Translations under genes and position numbers: made by a program
Notes under the pieces: model-generated
Told to the model about the DNA's origin: nothing
Database searches by the model: none
What the model saw: the letters and a program-made list of their open reading frames with translations, nothing else
In this document: piece after piece, positions 53,655 to 62,462 of the stretch
Position numbering within the stretch: the stretch's first letter is position 1
How the letters are laid out: every line of letters begins with the position of its first letter
NCBI RefSeq assembly: GCF_001676725.1
Contig: NZ_CP016172.1
Location: forward strand, 1,240,001-1,304,000
Direction: 5' to 3'
From: Bordetella flabilis
Lineage (GTDB): Bacteria; Pseudomonadota; Gammaproteobacteria; Burkholderiales; Burkholderiaceae_B
DNA: 64,000 nucleotides

Positions 53655-54671
53655 TTGAATCTTCTGTCTTTCGCCGGCGGCGCCGTGCTCGCCGCCTGCC
53701 TGGCCTTCGCCACACCCGCCCAGGCGGCTCCGACCGCCCCGGCCGGCCACACCGGCCCCATATTCGTCCTGAACTCGCTCGACGCCTCGGTCAGCGTCAT
53801 CGACCCGGTCACGTACAAGGAGCTGCGCCGCATTCCCACCGGCAAGGAACCGCATCACCTGTACTTTTCCCCGGACCAGAAGTCACTCATCGTGGCCAAC
53901 TCGGTCGGCAACTCGCTGACACTGGTCGACCCCCGGACCGGCGAAGTCCAGCGCACCCTGACCGACATCGTGGATCCGTACCAGTTGCGCTTTTCGCCCG
54001 ACATGAAGTGGTTCGTCACGGCGGCCAACCGGCTCAACCATATCGATATCTACCAGTACATCCCGGGCAAGAACGGCTTCGACCTCAAGCTGATGCGCCG
54101 CGTGCCGGCAGGCAAGACGCCCAGCCACATCGGCATCGACAGCAAGAGCACCACGGCCTACGTGTCGCTGCAGGACAGCGACGAGGTCATCGCCATCGAC
54201 CTGGCGACCCAGCAGGTGCGCTGGACGCTGCCGGTAGGCAAGACCCCCGCCGATGTCTACATCGTCCCCGGCGACAAGGTCATGCTGGTGGCCCTGACGG
54301 GCGACAGTTATGTCGAGGCCTATGACATCACCACGCCCACGCCCAAGCTCATCAAGCGCATCAAGACCAATGCCGGCGCGCACGCCTTCCGTTCCCAGGG
54401 CGACGGCCAGCATATCTTCGTCAGCAACCGTGCGGCCAACACCATCAGTCGCATCGACACCAGGAACCTTACCGTGCTGGCCGAATTTCCCGCCCCCGGC
54501 GGTCCGGACTGCATGGACCTGCTGGCCGACGGCAAGACGCTGCTGGTGACATCGCGCTGGGCACGCAAGCTTTCCGTCATCGATATCGACAGCGGCAAGC
54601 TGCTGCGGCAGGTCAATGTCGGCCGCTCGCCCCACGGCGTGTGGACGCTCGATCATGTCTCGATGCACTGA
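53655..54671 (+). CDS. YncE-like beta-propeller protein, exported
   Basis: A 338-residue exported propeller. The N-terminus has a signal peptide (LSFAGGAVLAACLAFATPAQA). The mature protein is a seven-bladed YVTN-type propeller with repeats such as VSVIDPVTYKELRRIPTGK, LTLVDPRTGEVQRTL, VIAIDLATQQVRWTLPVGK and LSVIDIDSGKLLRQVNVGR. The start is taken as TTG 53655 because no ATG falls just before the signal; a start at ATG 53442 would place the signal internally. Likely a periplasmic binding or scaffolding protein. Its end overlaps the deacetylase start by 17 bases. Confidence 0.78.
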   Translation: MNLLSFAGGAVLAACLAFATPAQAAPTAPAGHTGPIFVLNSLDASVSVIDPVTYKELRRIPTGKEPHHLYFSPDQKSLIVANSVGNSLTLVDPRTGEVQRTLTDIVDPYQLRFSPDMKWFVTAANRLNHIDIYQYIPGKNGFDLKLMRRVPAGKTPSHIGIDSKSTTAYVSLQDSDEVIAIDLATQQVRWTLPVGKTPADVYIVPGDKVMLVALTGDSYVEAYDITTPTPKLIKRIKTNAGAHAFRSQGDGQHIFVSNRAANTISRIDTRNLTVLAEFPAPGGPDCMDLLADGKTLLVTSRWARKLSVIDIDSGKLLRQVNVGRSPHGVWTLDHVSMH

Positions 54672-55470
54672 ACGCGCGTTCGCGCTTGCCTGCGGCGTCC
54701 TGGGCGTCGTCATGGCGGCCACGGCGGCGGCCGCGCCGGCGGCCGCAACGCCGGTGTGCGGCAAGCCGGTCTACCTGACCTTCGATACCGGGCACATGGG
54801 CGTCGCGCCCCTGGTCGCGGACGTCCTGGCGCGCCATCACGTGAAGGTCAGCTTCTTTCTGGCCAACGAGCGCACGCTGACCAACGGCTCGTCGCTGGAT
54901 GACCACTGGGCGCCCTGGTGGCGCGCCCGCGTGGCGGACGGCGATGTCTTCGGCACCCATACCTACGATCACGTCTACTGGCAGAAGGACCTGCCCGGCG
55001 GCAAATTCATGGTGCGGCCCAGCGCCGGCCCCAATGCCGGCAAGCGCGAGGTCTACACCGCGCAGCAGTACTGCGATGCGCTGCGGCAGTCCGCCACGCG
55101 CTTCAAGCAGATGACCGGGCACGCCATGCTGCCGTTGTTCCGGGCCCCTGGCGGCCGGACCTCGCCAGCCCTGCTCAAGGCCGCCGAGACCTGCGGCTAT
55201 CGCCATGTCGGCTGGTCGGATGCCGGGTTCCTCGGCGACGAACTGCCCAGCGACAAATACCCGAACAAGCAATTGCTTGCGCGCGCCCTGGCTTCGATCA
55301 GGCCCGGCGACATCCTGCTGGCCCACCTCGGCATCTGGTCGCGCCAGGATCCCTGGGCGCCGGCCGTTCTGGAGCCCCTGATCACCGGCCTGCAGGCCAA
55401 GGGCTATTGCTTCGCCACGCTGGACCAGCATCCGGCGTATCGCGACTGGATCGCGGCGCATCGTCAATGA
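54655..55470 (+). CDS. NodB-type polysaccharide deacetylase, exported
   Basis: A 271-residue exported protein with a signal peptide (ALACGVLGVVMAATAAAAP). The NodB fold is clear: motif 1 is VYLTFDTGHMG, motif 2 the HXXXH of GTHTYDH, motif 3 FRAPGG and motif 5 LLAHLG. In motif 1 the metal-binding second Asp of the usual TFDDG is replaced by Thr, so metal use or activity may differ. It may deacetylate a cell-envelope polysaccharide. Start ATG 54655 lies inside the propeller gene's 3' end, indicating coupled translation. The sterol-desaturase-family gene follows 19 bases later. Confidence 0.85.
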   Translation: MSRCTERAFALACGVLGVVMAATAAAAPAAATPVCGKPVYLTFDTGHMGVAPLVADVLARHHVKVSFFLANERTLTNGSSLDDHWAPWWRARVADGDVFGTHTYDHVYWQKDLPGGKFMVRPSAGPNAGKREVYTAQQYCDALRQSATRFKQMTGHAMLPLFRAPGGRTSPALLKAAETCGYRHVGWSDAGFLGDELPSDKYPNKQLLARALASIRPGDILLAHLGIWSRQDPWAPAVLEPLITGLQAKGYCFATLDQHPAYRDWIAAHRQ

Positions 55471-55489
55471 CCATTTTTCCCCGATAGCG

Positions 55490-56485
55490 ATGGATACCTT
55501 CAATCACCTGATCGGCATGGCGCAGGAATGGCTCTTCGAGTCGCTGATCCAGCCCGTGCTTTTCAAGCTCGGTTTCGCCAGCGTGCTGGAAGACGCCTAC
55601 GACGCCACGCTGTGGCTGATCGCCGGCATCCTCCAGATCGCCGTCCTGATCTGCGTGATCGGGCCGCTGCAGCGCTGGCGGCCCGTCGAGCCGGTGACCG
55701 ACCGCCGCGAAGTCCGGCTGGACATCCTGTACACGCTGATCCACCGGCTCGGCGTGTTTCGCGTGGTGCTGTTCTTCGCGATCGATCCGTTCTGGGACAG
55801 CATCTTCGGCGAACTGCATATCTGGGGCTTGTCCACGCTGCAGCTGGACAATCTCTGGCCCGGGGTAACGGATAACGCGCTGGTCAGCCTGGCGATCTAC
55901 CTGGTGGTGTTCGACCTGGTCGAATACCTTTACCACCGCGCCCAGCACAACATCGAGTGGATGTGGGCCCTGCACGCGGTGCATCACAGCCAGCGCCAGA
56001 TGACGATGTGGAGCGACAACCGCAACCATCTGCTGGACGACGTGCTGCACGACGTGGTCATCGTGATCGTCTCGCAACTGATCGGCGTTCCGCCGGCGCA
56101 GTTCGTCGCGGTGGTGGTCATCCTGCAATTGGTGGAAAGCTTCTCGCATGCCAACCTGCGCCTGGGCTTCGGCCGGCTCGGCGAACGCCTGATCGTGGGG
56201 CCGCGCTTTCATCGCGAGCACCACGGCATCGCCTATGAAACCACGCCGACCGGCAAGGTGGTGGGAAGCAACTACGCCGTGATCTTCCCGATCTGGGACA
56301 TCCTGTTCCGTACCGCGCGTTTCGACGGCGACTTCGGCCCCACCGGTATCGCCGACCAGTTGCCCGAGGCGGGCGGCCGGGATTACGGCCGCACCTTCCT
56401 GGCGCAGCAGTGGCTGGGCCTCAAGCGCCTGGTGGCGTCGCGTCCACGGCTGGTCCGCCGCCGGTCGCGGCGCGCCGCGGCATGA
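55490..56485 (+). CDS. Sterol desaturase / fatty acid hydroxylase family membrane protein
   Basis: A 331-residue integral membrane di-iron enzyme. Three His boxes are visible: LYHRAQH near residue 145, HAVHHSQRQMT near residue 160 and FHREHHGIAYE near residue 240. Membrane segments precede them (TLWLIAGILQIAVLICVIG). The family hydroxylates or desaturates lipid chains. It is the third gene of the propeller/deacetylase set, so it may modify an envelope lipid. Its last 65 bases overlap the convergent REC-HK gene. Confidence 0.87.
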   Translation: MDTFNHLIGMAQEWLFESLIQPVLFKLGFASVLEDAYDATLWLIAGILQIAVLICVIGPLQRWRPVEPVTDRREVRLDILYTLIHRLGVFRVVLFFAIDPFWDSIFGELHIWGLSTLQLDNLWPGVTDNALVSLAIYLVVFDLVEYLYHRAQHNIEWMWALHAVHHSQRQMTMWSDNRNHLLDDVLHDVVIVIVSQLIGVPPAQFVAVVVILQLVESFSHANLRLGFGRLGERLIVGPRFHREHHGIAYETTPTGKVVGSNYAVIFPIWDILFRTARFDGDFGPTGIADQLPEAGGRDYGRTFLAQQWLGLKRLVASRPRLVRRRSRRAAA

Positions 56486-57560
56486 CGATCTCGAACACGG
56501 TTCCGGCCTCGCGGCTGGAGGTAACGGCGACTTCGCCGCCATGTGCGTCCACGAACTTCTTGACGATATAAAGCCCCAGCCCCAGCCCGTTCTTGGACGC
56601 CCGGCTTTCCAGGCTGGCCTGGAAAGCGTTGAACAGGTTCGGCAGCTGCATGGGCGGAATGACGCCCTGGTTCGCGACGCGCACCACGATACGATCCGCC
56701 GGACCGCCATCCACATGCAGCGCCACCGGCGCGTCGGCCTCGCCATGCTGCAAGGCATTGCCGAGCAGGTTGGAGATGACCTGCGAGAAACGGTCGACGT
56801 CGACGTCGCCGTGCGGATCGCCGGTGACGGTTACCCGCACGCGTTGCCGCTGCGCCGGCTCGGCGATTTCATCGATGATGGCCCTGCACAGTTCGCCATA
56901 GTCCGCGCGCGCCCATTGCAGCACCAGGCCCTTGGAACGGATGCGCGCGACATCGAGCAACTGCTCCACCATCCGCGCCATGCGGCCGGCACTGAACTGG
57001 ATGCGGCGCGCGTTGGTGACCACCTTGGGGTCGTCCGAGCCGCGCAGCAGCAGTTCCGAACCATGCAGGATGGCCGACAGCGGGTTGCGCAGGTCATGCC
57101 CCAGGACGGCCGTGAACATGTCGTTCAGCGTCAGGGCCTGCCGCAACTCCTCCAACTGGCTGGCCAGCAGCTTCTTCTGGGTATGGAGCTCGACGAAGAC
57201 GTTGACCTTGCTGATCAGCACATCGGTATCGAGCGGCTTGTACAGGAAGTCCACCGCGCCGGCTTCATAGCCGCGGAAATGCGCTTCGCCTTCCTTGCTG
57301 CCGGCCGTCAGGAAAATCAGCGGCACGCTGCGCGTCCGTTCGCTGCCGCGGATCAGTTCGGCCAGTTCGAAACCGTTCATCTGCGGCATCTGCACGTCCA
57401 CCAGCGCCAGCGCCACTTCGTGCGTCAACAGCAGCTCCAGCGCTTCGATCCCGGAGTTGGCCTTGAGCACGGTCACGCCCCGCCGGGACAGCAGGGCTTC
57501 GATCGCGATCAGGTTCTGCGCGATATCGTCGACGACAAGGATGTTGATGTTTTCAGTCAC
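56421..57560 (-). CDS. Receiver-histidine kinase protein
   Basis: A 379-residue cytosolic signalling protein with the receiver first (VVDDIAQNLIAIEALL, phospho-Asp in ALVDVQMPQMNG, FLTAGSKEGE, YKPLD) and the kinase second (phospho-His in AVLGHDLRNPLSAILHG near residue 160, N-box SNLLGNALQHG, GLGLGLYIVKKFVDAHGG). It is the last gene of the CheR/CheB/hybrid-kinase operon, 3 bases after cheB. It could take phosphate from the hybrid kinase or act on its own. The 3' end overlaps the sterol-desaturase-family gene. Confidence 0.92.
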   Translation of the reverse strand: MTENINILVVDDIAQNLIAIEALLSRRGVTVLKANSGIEALELLLTHEVALALVDVQMPQMNGFELAELIRGSERTRSVPLIFLTAGSKEGEAHFRGYEAGAVDFLYKPLDTDVLISKVNVFVELHTQKKLLASQLEELRQALTLNDMFTAVLGHDLRNPLSAILHGSELLLRGSDDPKVVTNARRIQFSAGRMARMVEQLLDVARIRSKGLVLQWARADYGELCRAIIDEIAEPAQRQRVRVTVTGDPHGDVDVDRFSQVISNLLGNALQHGEADAPVALHVDGGPADRIVVRVANQGVIPPMQLPNLFNAFQASLESRASKNGLGLGLYIVKKFVDAHGGEVAVTSSREAGTVFEIVMPRRAATGGGPAVDATPPGA

Positions 57561-57562
57561 GG

Positions 57563-58171
57563 CTACGAAATTCCAATGTCGCTCGGATGCCTGCCCAGCC
57601 CGGCCAGCGCCTGCGCCAGCGTTTGCACACTCATGATTCGATCCGCGCCCGCCGTGGCGATGGCGCTGGCCGGCATTGCCGGCGCATCCGCATTATCCGG
57701 GTCCTGGACCCAGGCCAGGCCACCCGCTTCACGCACGCATTTCAGTCCCCTGGACCCGTCCGGGCTGCCGCCCGTCAGGACGATGCCGAGCAGCCGTTCC
57801 CGGTATGCCGCGGCGGCCGACTCCAGCAACAGGTCGACGGAAGGCCGCGAAAAATTCACGGCTTCATCCTGGGACAGGGCAAAGCACCTGTCCGGCTCCA
57901 CCAGCATGTGATAATCCGGCGCGGCCATGTAGACCACTCCGGGAACGATGGGCTCCTTGTCCTCGACTTCCTTCACAGGCAAGGCGCAACGGGGGGCGAA
58001 CAATGCCGGCAGCAGGCTGTTGTGGTCCGGCGGGATATGCAACACGATGGCAATCGCCGCAGGAAAATCCGCGGGCAGGGCCTCCAGCAACGCGCCGATC
58101 GCCCCCACACCGCCAGCGGAGGCGCCGATCGCGACGAGTTCGGTTTTGACGGGTTGCAAGGTCCTGGACAT
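57563..58171 (-). CDS. CheB-type methylesterase domain protein, no receiver
   Basis: A 202-residue stand-alone methylesterase domain. The Ser of VAIGASAGGVGAIGALL, the His of AIVLHIPPDHNSLLP and the Asp of VLTGGSPDGSRGLKCVREAGG form the catalytic triad. The receiver found in chemotaxis CheB is absent, so phosphorylation control must come from elsewhere, such as the REC-HK partner. It would remove methyl esters placed by the adjacent CheR. No methyl-accepting receptor is seen in the window. ATG 58171 lies 5 bases after the cheR stop. Confidence 0.9.
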   Translation of the reverse strand: MSRTLQPVKTELVAIGASAGGVGAIGALLEALPADFPAAIAIVLHIPPDHNSLLPALFAPRCALPVKEVEDKEPIVPGVVYMAAPDYHMLVEPDRCFALSQDEAVNFSRPSVDLLLESAAAAYRERLLGIVLTGGSPDGSRGLKCVREAGGLAWVQDPDNADAPAMPASAIATAGADRIMSVQTLAQALAGLGRHPSDIGIS

Positions 58172-58176
58172 AGGCG

Positions 58177-58998
58177 TCACAGACGTTGATAGATGCGCTG
58201 GCGGGGCGCGATCTCGACGAAGCGCTCCGACTGCGCCGTAAAGCGCAGGCTTTCCTTGGCGCCCAACCCCAGAAAGCCGCGACGGACCAGCGCATCGTGG
58301 AACAGCCGCGTCGCCCGATCCTGCAATTCGCGATTGAAGTAGATCAGCACGTTGCGGCAAGAGACGAAATGCACTTCGGAGAACACGCTGTCGGTGGCCA
58401 GGCTGTGATCGGCGAATACGACGTGCTCGCGCAGGCGCCGCTCGAAGCGGGCATCGTGCAGATTCGCATTGTAGTAGTCCGATAGGGAGCGCAGGCCGCC
58501 GGCCTCGCGATAATTCTTGCTGAATTGCGCGATACGGTCCACCGGGTATATGCCGCTTTCAGCAATGTGCAAGGCATTGGCATTGATATCGGTGCCGTAG
58601 ATCAGCGTGCGTTCCAGCAGGTCCTCCTCGTCCAGCAGGATGGCCAGCGACCAGACTTCCTCGCCGCTGCTGCAGCCGGCCACCCAGAGCTTCACGGACG
58701 GGTAGGTATGCAGCACGGGCACCACATGCTCGCGCAAGGCGCGGAAGTAATCCGGGTCGCGGAACATTTCACTGACCTGCACGGTGAAATATTGCAGCAT
58801 CTGCGCGAACACGGCGGGCTGGTGCAGGACCAGGTCCTGCAGCTGCGTCACCGTCTTGCACTGGAAGCGCTCCATGGCCTGCTGTACGCGCCGCCGCATC
58901 GACGCCACGGCGTAGCCGCGGAAGTCATACTGGTAGCGCAGGTAGACCGCTTCCAGCAGCAGCTTCAACTCGATATCGAACAGCGTGTCCGTCGCCAT
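58177..58998 (-). CDS. CheR-type methyltransferase
   Basis: A 273-residue SAM-dependent glutamate methyltransferase. N-terminal helical domain (YQYDFRGYAVASMRRRVQQAM), then VSEMFRDPDYF, the SAM motif LWVAGCSSGEEVWSLAI, GTDINANALHIAESGIY and FVSCRNVLIYFNRELQ. All family hallmarks are intact. ATG 58998 has GGCGGAG upstream; it lies 11 bases after the hybrid kinase stop. Its natural substrate is unclear because the operon lacks a classical chemoreceptor; the hybrid kinase may be the target. Confidence 0.92.
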   Translation of the reverse strand: MATDTLFDIELKLLLEAVYLRYQYDFRGYAVASMRRRVQQAMERFQCKTVTQLQDLVLHQPAVFAQMLQYFTVQVSEMFRDPDYFRALREHVVPVLHTYPSVKLWVAGCSSGEEVWSLAILLDEEDLLERTLIYGTDINANALHIAESGIYPVDRIAQFSKNYREAGGLRSLSDYYNANLHDARFERRLREHVVFADHSLATDSVFSEVHFVSCRNVLIYFNRELQDRATRLFHDALVRRGFLGLGAKESLRFTAQSERFVEIAPRQRIYQRL

Positions 58999-59009
58999 GT
59001 GCGCTCCGC

Positions 59010-62000
59010 CTATTTGGGCATCCAGACCCGGCACAGCGAAACCAGCTTGTCCACGTCGATAGGCTTGGAGATATAGTCGTTGGCCCCGGCCTCCAGGCAG
59101 TTCCTGCGATCGTCCATCATTGCCTTGGCCGTCAAGGCGATGATCGGCAGGTCGCGCAGGGCGGGGCGCTTGCGGATCTCGCGCGTGGCGGTCAAGCCGT
59201 CCATCTCCGGCATCATCAGGTCCATCAGTACGATGTCGACCTGCGGATCCCTGGCCAGCGCGTCCAGGGCCTCCCTGCCATTGCGGGCCACCAGCAACTG
59301 CGCGCCCAGCGGTTCGAGGACGCTGGACAGCGCGAAGATATTGCGCACGTCATCCTCCACCAGCAGGATGCGCCGACCCTCGAACACCATGTCGCGCTGG
59401 CGCGCCTGCAGCAGGAGCTTCTGCTGGTCGGGCGGCAACGTCGCCTCGACGCGGTGCAGGAACAGCGTGACTTCATCGACCAGGCGCTCGGGGGACTTTG
59501 CGCCCTTGATGATGATGGAACGCGAGTATCGGCGCAGGCGCTGTTCCTCGTCGCGGGTCAGCGCGCGGCCGGTATAGACAATCACGGGCGGAAAGGCGTA
59601 CTTGCGGCCCGAGCCCATCTGCTCCAGCAGGTCGTACCCCGAGGCGTCCGGCAGCATCAGGTCCATGACCATGCAGTCGAAGGTCCGCTCGGACAGGTGC
59701 TCCAGGGCTTCCGCCACCGTGCCCGCCGTCGTGATCTCGATGTCGTCCGCCTGCAGCAGCAGCGAAATGCTGGTGCGCAGGTCGGGGTCGTCCTCGACCA
59801 CCAGGATGCGGTTGGCCCTGCGATGCAGTTTTTCCTCGACGCGCCTGAAGGCTTCGACGAGTTCTTCGCGCGCCACCGGTTTCAGCGCATAGCCGACCGC
59901 GCCCAGTTCCAGGGCCGTCTGCACGTGGTCCGCCACCGACACCACATGGATCGGGATATGCCGTGTATCCGGGTCATGCTTCAGTTGATCGAGGACGCTC
60001 AGCCCGGACTGGTCGGGCAGGCCCACATCCAGCAGGATGCCGTTGGGGCGCAGCTCGCGCGCCAGCCGTACGGCGTCCGTGCCGTTGGAGGCCAGCACGC
60101 AATCGAAGCGCAGTTCGTGCGCCAGTTCGTAAAGGATGTCGGCGAAGCGCTCGTCGTCCTCGACGGCCAGGACCAGGCGGTCGTGGCGCCGCTGCTGGAT
60201 ATCCCCGCGTGCCGGCTTGAAGCTGCCGCCCGCCGGTAGCGGCAGCGCCGCGCGGCGCTCGTGCTCCACGGCATCGCCGGTTTGCCCCGGGGGCGGGCCC
60301 CCGTCCGTGGCTGCGGCGGTATGATCGCGCGCGGCGGGGGCCGTGGCGGCATCCGCGGCCGCAGCCGCTGCCGCGGCGGCGGCCAGCGTGCCCGGGGTCA
60401 TCGGCGTCGTAGCAGTGCCAGTCCGATCCACCGCCTTGCCTTCCTGGCCGGTCGGACGCAGGTCCGTGGCGATCTCCGCGGTAAACGTGCTGCCTTGCCC
60501 TACCTCGCTCTGGACGCTCAGCGTGCCGCCCAGCAAGCGCGTCAGTTCGCGCGATATCGACAGGCCCAGGCCCGTGCCGCCGTATTTGCGGCTGGTCGTG
60601 CCGTCGGCCTGGCGGAAAGCCTCGAAGATGGAGGCTTGCTGCTGCGGGGCGATGCCTATGCCCGTATCGCGCACCGCGAATGCGAGCCGGCCCGCGTCCG
60701 CCGCCCGTACCGACAGCGTGACCCCGCCTTTCTCCGTGAACTTGAAGGCGTTGGCCAGCAGGTTCTTCAAAACCTGTTGCAGCTTGGCGGGGTCGGTCAC
60801 GAAGGTCGGGGGTGCATCCTCGTCGATGTCGATGCGGAACTCCAGCTGCTTGTCGGCGGCGATGGGTTCGAACATCTGGCGTATCGGTTCGAGGACCCCG
60901 GCAGCGGACACCGTTTCGGTGGCCAGGTCGATATGGCCCGCCTCGATCTTGGAAAGGTCCAGGATGTCGTTGATCAAGGAGAGCAGATCGGCATTGGCGG
61001 AATGAATGGTCTTGGCATAACGGCGGATGTCCTCCGACGTCATCGTTGCCGACTTGGGATCCGCCAGCATCTGCGACAGGATCAGCGAACTGTTCAGGGG
61101 CGTACGCAGTTCGTGCGACATATTCGCCAGGAACTCGGACTTGTAGCGGCTGGCACGGGCCAGCTCCTTGGCGTTGGTTTCCAGCGTCGCGCGCGCCTTC
61201 AGCAGATCCTGCTTTTGCCGTTCCAGCCGCTGCGTATGTTCTTCGAGCTGGACGTTGCTTTGCACAAGCTCCGTCTGCTGCTGTTCCAGGCGCGCCTGCG
61301 ATTCGCGCAGCGCACGGCCCTGTTCCTCCAGCTCCTCGTTCGATACGCGCAGCTCTTCCTGCTGGGTCTGCAGTTCCTCGCTCTGGCGCTGGGTTTCTTC
61401 CAGCAACTCCTTCATATGCTCGCGGTAGCGGGCGGAGCGCAGTGCGATGCCGATGACTTCGCCCGCCGCCTGCATCAGCTCCAGTTCCTCGGAGAAGTCC
61501 TTGTCCGGCCGCAGGAAGCCCAGCTCCACCACACCCTGGACGCGGCCGTCGGCCATGACGGGCGCGATCAGCACCGTGCGCGGCGTCGCTTCCCCGATGG
61601 TCGACCGCACCCTGGCATATCCCTCCGGCACGTCGTGCAGCAGGAGGGGCGTGCCCAGCGTGGCGACCTCCTGGGCGAGGCCGGCGCTGGGGCCCTCCAC
61701 CGGCGTGCCGTCGGCCTGCGTGCGGGCATAACCGGCGACCCATTGAAGCGTGCCCCGTTCCAGCCGGTACAGCGCGCCCATCTGCGCGTTCAGATACCTG
61801 GACAAGGAGGTCAGCGCGTTGCGGCCGATGTCCTGGACGCTCTGCTCGCCCAATAGCTCCTGCGACAAGGCCGTTTCCCCGCGCTGCTGCCAGATCAACC
61901 TTTGCGCCCGCAGGCGCGTGGCAATGACCTGCATGCCCAGGAGCGCCGTCACGAACAGCGTGACGACCCCGAAGCTGCGGTTCACCATGTTCTGCAGCGG

Positions 62001-62249
62001 CACCTCGCCGCCCAGCGGCAGGAAAGTTCCGCACACCACCAGAACCAACTGGACCAGTGCGACCAGCAAGGGCAGGTATTTGTGGCGCTGGAAAACGCTC
62101 AGCACCACCGGGACCATGTAGAAGACCCAGATCGCGATGCCTATCGGCAGCACGATGTCTATGGCGAAGATCAGGGTACTCAGGGCGGCTATGCCGACGT
62201 ACGTCGGCATGTCGTCTTTCTCGTTCGGCTGCATCGTGGTCGGCAACAT
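59010..62249 (-). CDS. Membrane hybrid histidine kinase with GAF and three receivers
   Basis: A 1079-residue sensor kinase. Residues about 15-115 hold four hydrophobic segments; about 125-270 form a GAF domain, followed by a long coiled coil rich in Glu/Gln to 370. The phospho-His is in NMSHELRTPLNSSLILS near residue 380, then ATP boxes VRDTGIGIAPQ and YGGTGLGLSISRELTRLLGG. A polyalanine linker leads to three receivers (AVEDDERFADIL / LLDVGLPDQSG; LVVEDDPDLRTS / VMDLMLPDASG; LLVEDDVRNIFA / LMDLMMPEMDG). It opens the operon. ATG 62249 is listed; ATG 62210 has a better GAGAAAG and is equally possible. Confidence 0.9.
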   Translation of the reverse strand: MLPTTMQPNEKDDMPTYVGIAALSTLIFAIDIVLPIGIAIWVFYMVPVVLSVFQRHKYLPLLVALVQLVLVVCGTFLPLGGEVPLQNMVNRSFGVVTLFVTALLGMQVIATRLRAQRLIWQQRGETALSQELLGEQSVQDIGRNALTSLSRYLNAQMGALYRLERGTLQWVAGYARTQADGTPVEGPSAGLAQEVATLGTPLLLHDVPEGYARVRSTIGEATPRTVLIAPVMADGRVQGVVELGFLRPDKDFSEELELMQAAGEVIGIALRSARYREHMKELLEETQRQSEELQTQQEELRVSNEELEEQGRALRESQARLEQQQTELVQSNVQLEEHTQRLERQKQDLLKARATLETNAKELARASRYKSEFLANMSHELRTPLNSSLILSQMLADPKSATMTSEDIRRYAKTIHSANADLLSLINDILDLSKIEAGHIDLATETVSAAGVLEPIRQMFEPIAADKQLEFRIDIDEDAPPTFVTDPAKLQQVLKNLLANAFKFTEKGGVTLSVRAADAGRLAFAVRDTGIGIAPQQQASIFEAFRQADGTTSRKYGGTGLGLSISRELTRLLGGTLSVQSEVGQGSTFTAEIATDLRPTGQEGKAVDRTGTATTPMTPGTLAAAAAAAAAADAATAPAARDHTAAATDGGPPPGQTGDAVEHERRAALPLPAGGSFKPARGDIQQRRHDRLVLAVEDDERFADILYELAHELRFDCVLASNGTDAVRLARELRPNGILLDVGLPDQSGLSVLDQLKHDPDTRHIPIHVVSVADHVQTALELGAVGYALKPVAREELVEAFRRVEEKLHRRANRILVVEDDPDLRTSISLLLQADDIEITTAGTVAEALEHLSERTFDCMVMDLMLPDASGYDLLEQMGSGRKYAFPPVIVYTGRALTRDEEQRLRRYSRSIIIKGAKSPERLVDEVTLFLHRVEATLPPDQQKLLLQARQRDMVFEGRRILLVEDDVRNIFALSSVLEPLGAQLLVARNGREALDALARDPQVDIVLMDLMMPEMDGLTATREIRKRPALRDLPIIALTAKAMMDDRRNCLEAGANDYISKPIDVDKLVSLCRVWMPK

Positions 62250-62378
62250 CGGGGGACAGGGAGCAAGAGGCGGAAATAGTACAGCACGTTACCTTCCGTA
62301 GCGCGGGGCGCGGCAGAGCAATTCCCGTGCCTGGGTATGGTGTAAAGGCCGGGGAATCCGTCCGGCAGAGCCACTGAT

Positions 62379-62398
62379 ATGGTTGCAAACTCAACCAT
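62379..62398. promoter_or_regulatory. Palindromic candidate operator
   Basis: ATGGTTG-N6-CAACCAT is a perfect 7-bp inverted repeat, 130 bases before the hybrid-kinase ATG and 208 before the MocR ATG. GntR/MocR proteins bind inverted or direct repeats near their own gene, so it may be the MocR site. Confidence 0.5.
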
Positions 62399-62462
62399 CT
62401 GCATCTGTTCTGTTTTACTGCGTCGCACTACAGTTGGAGCGCAGCAGAAAAACCTGCGCCGG

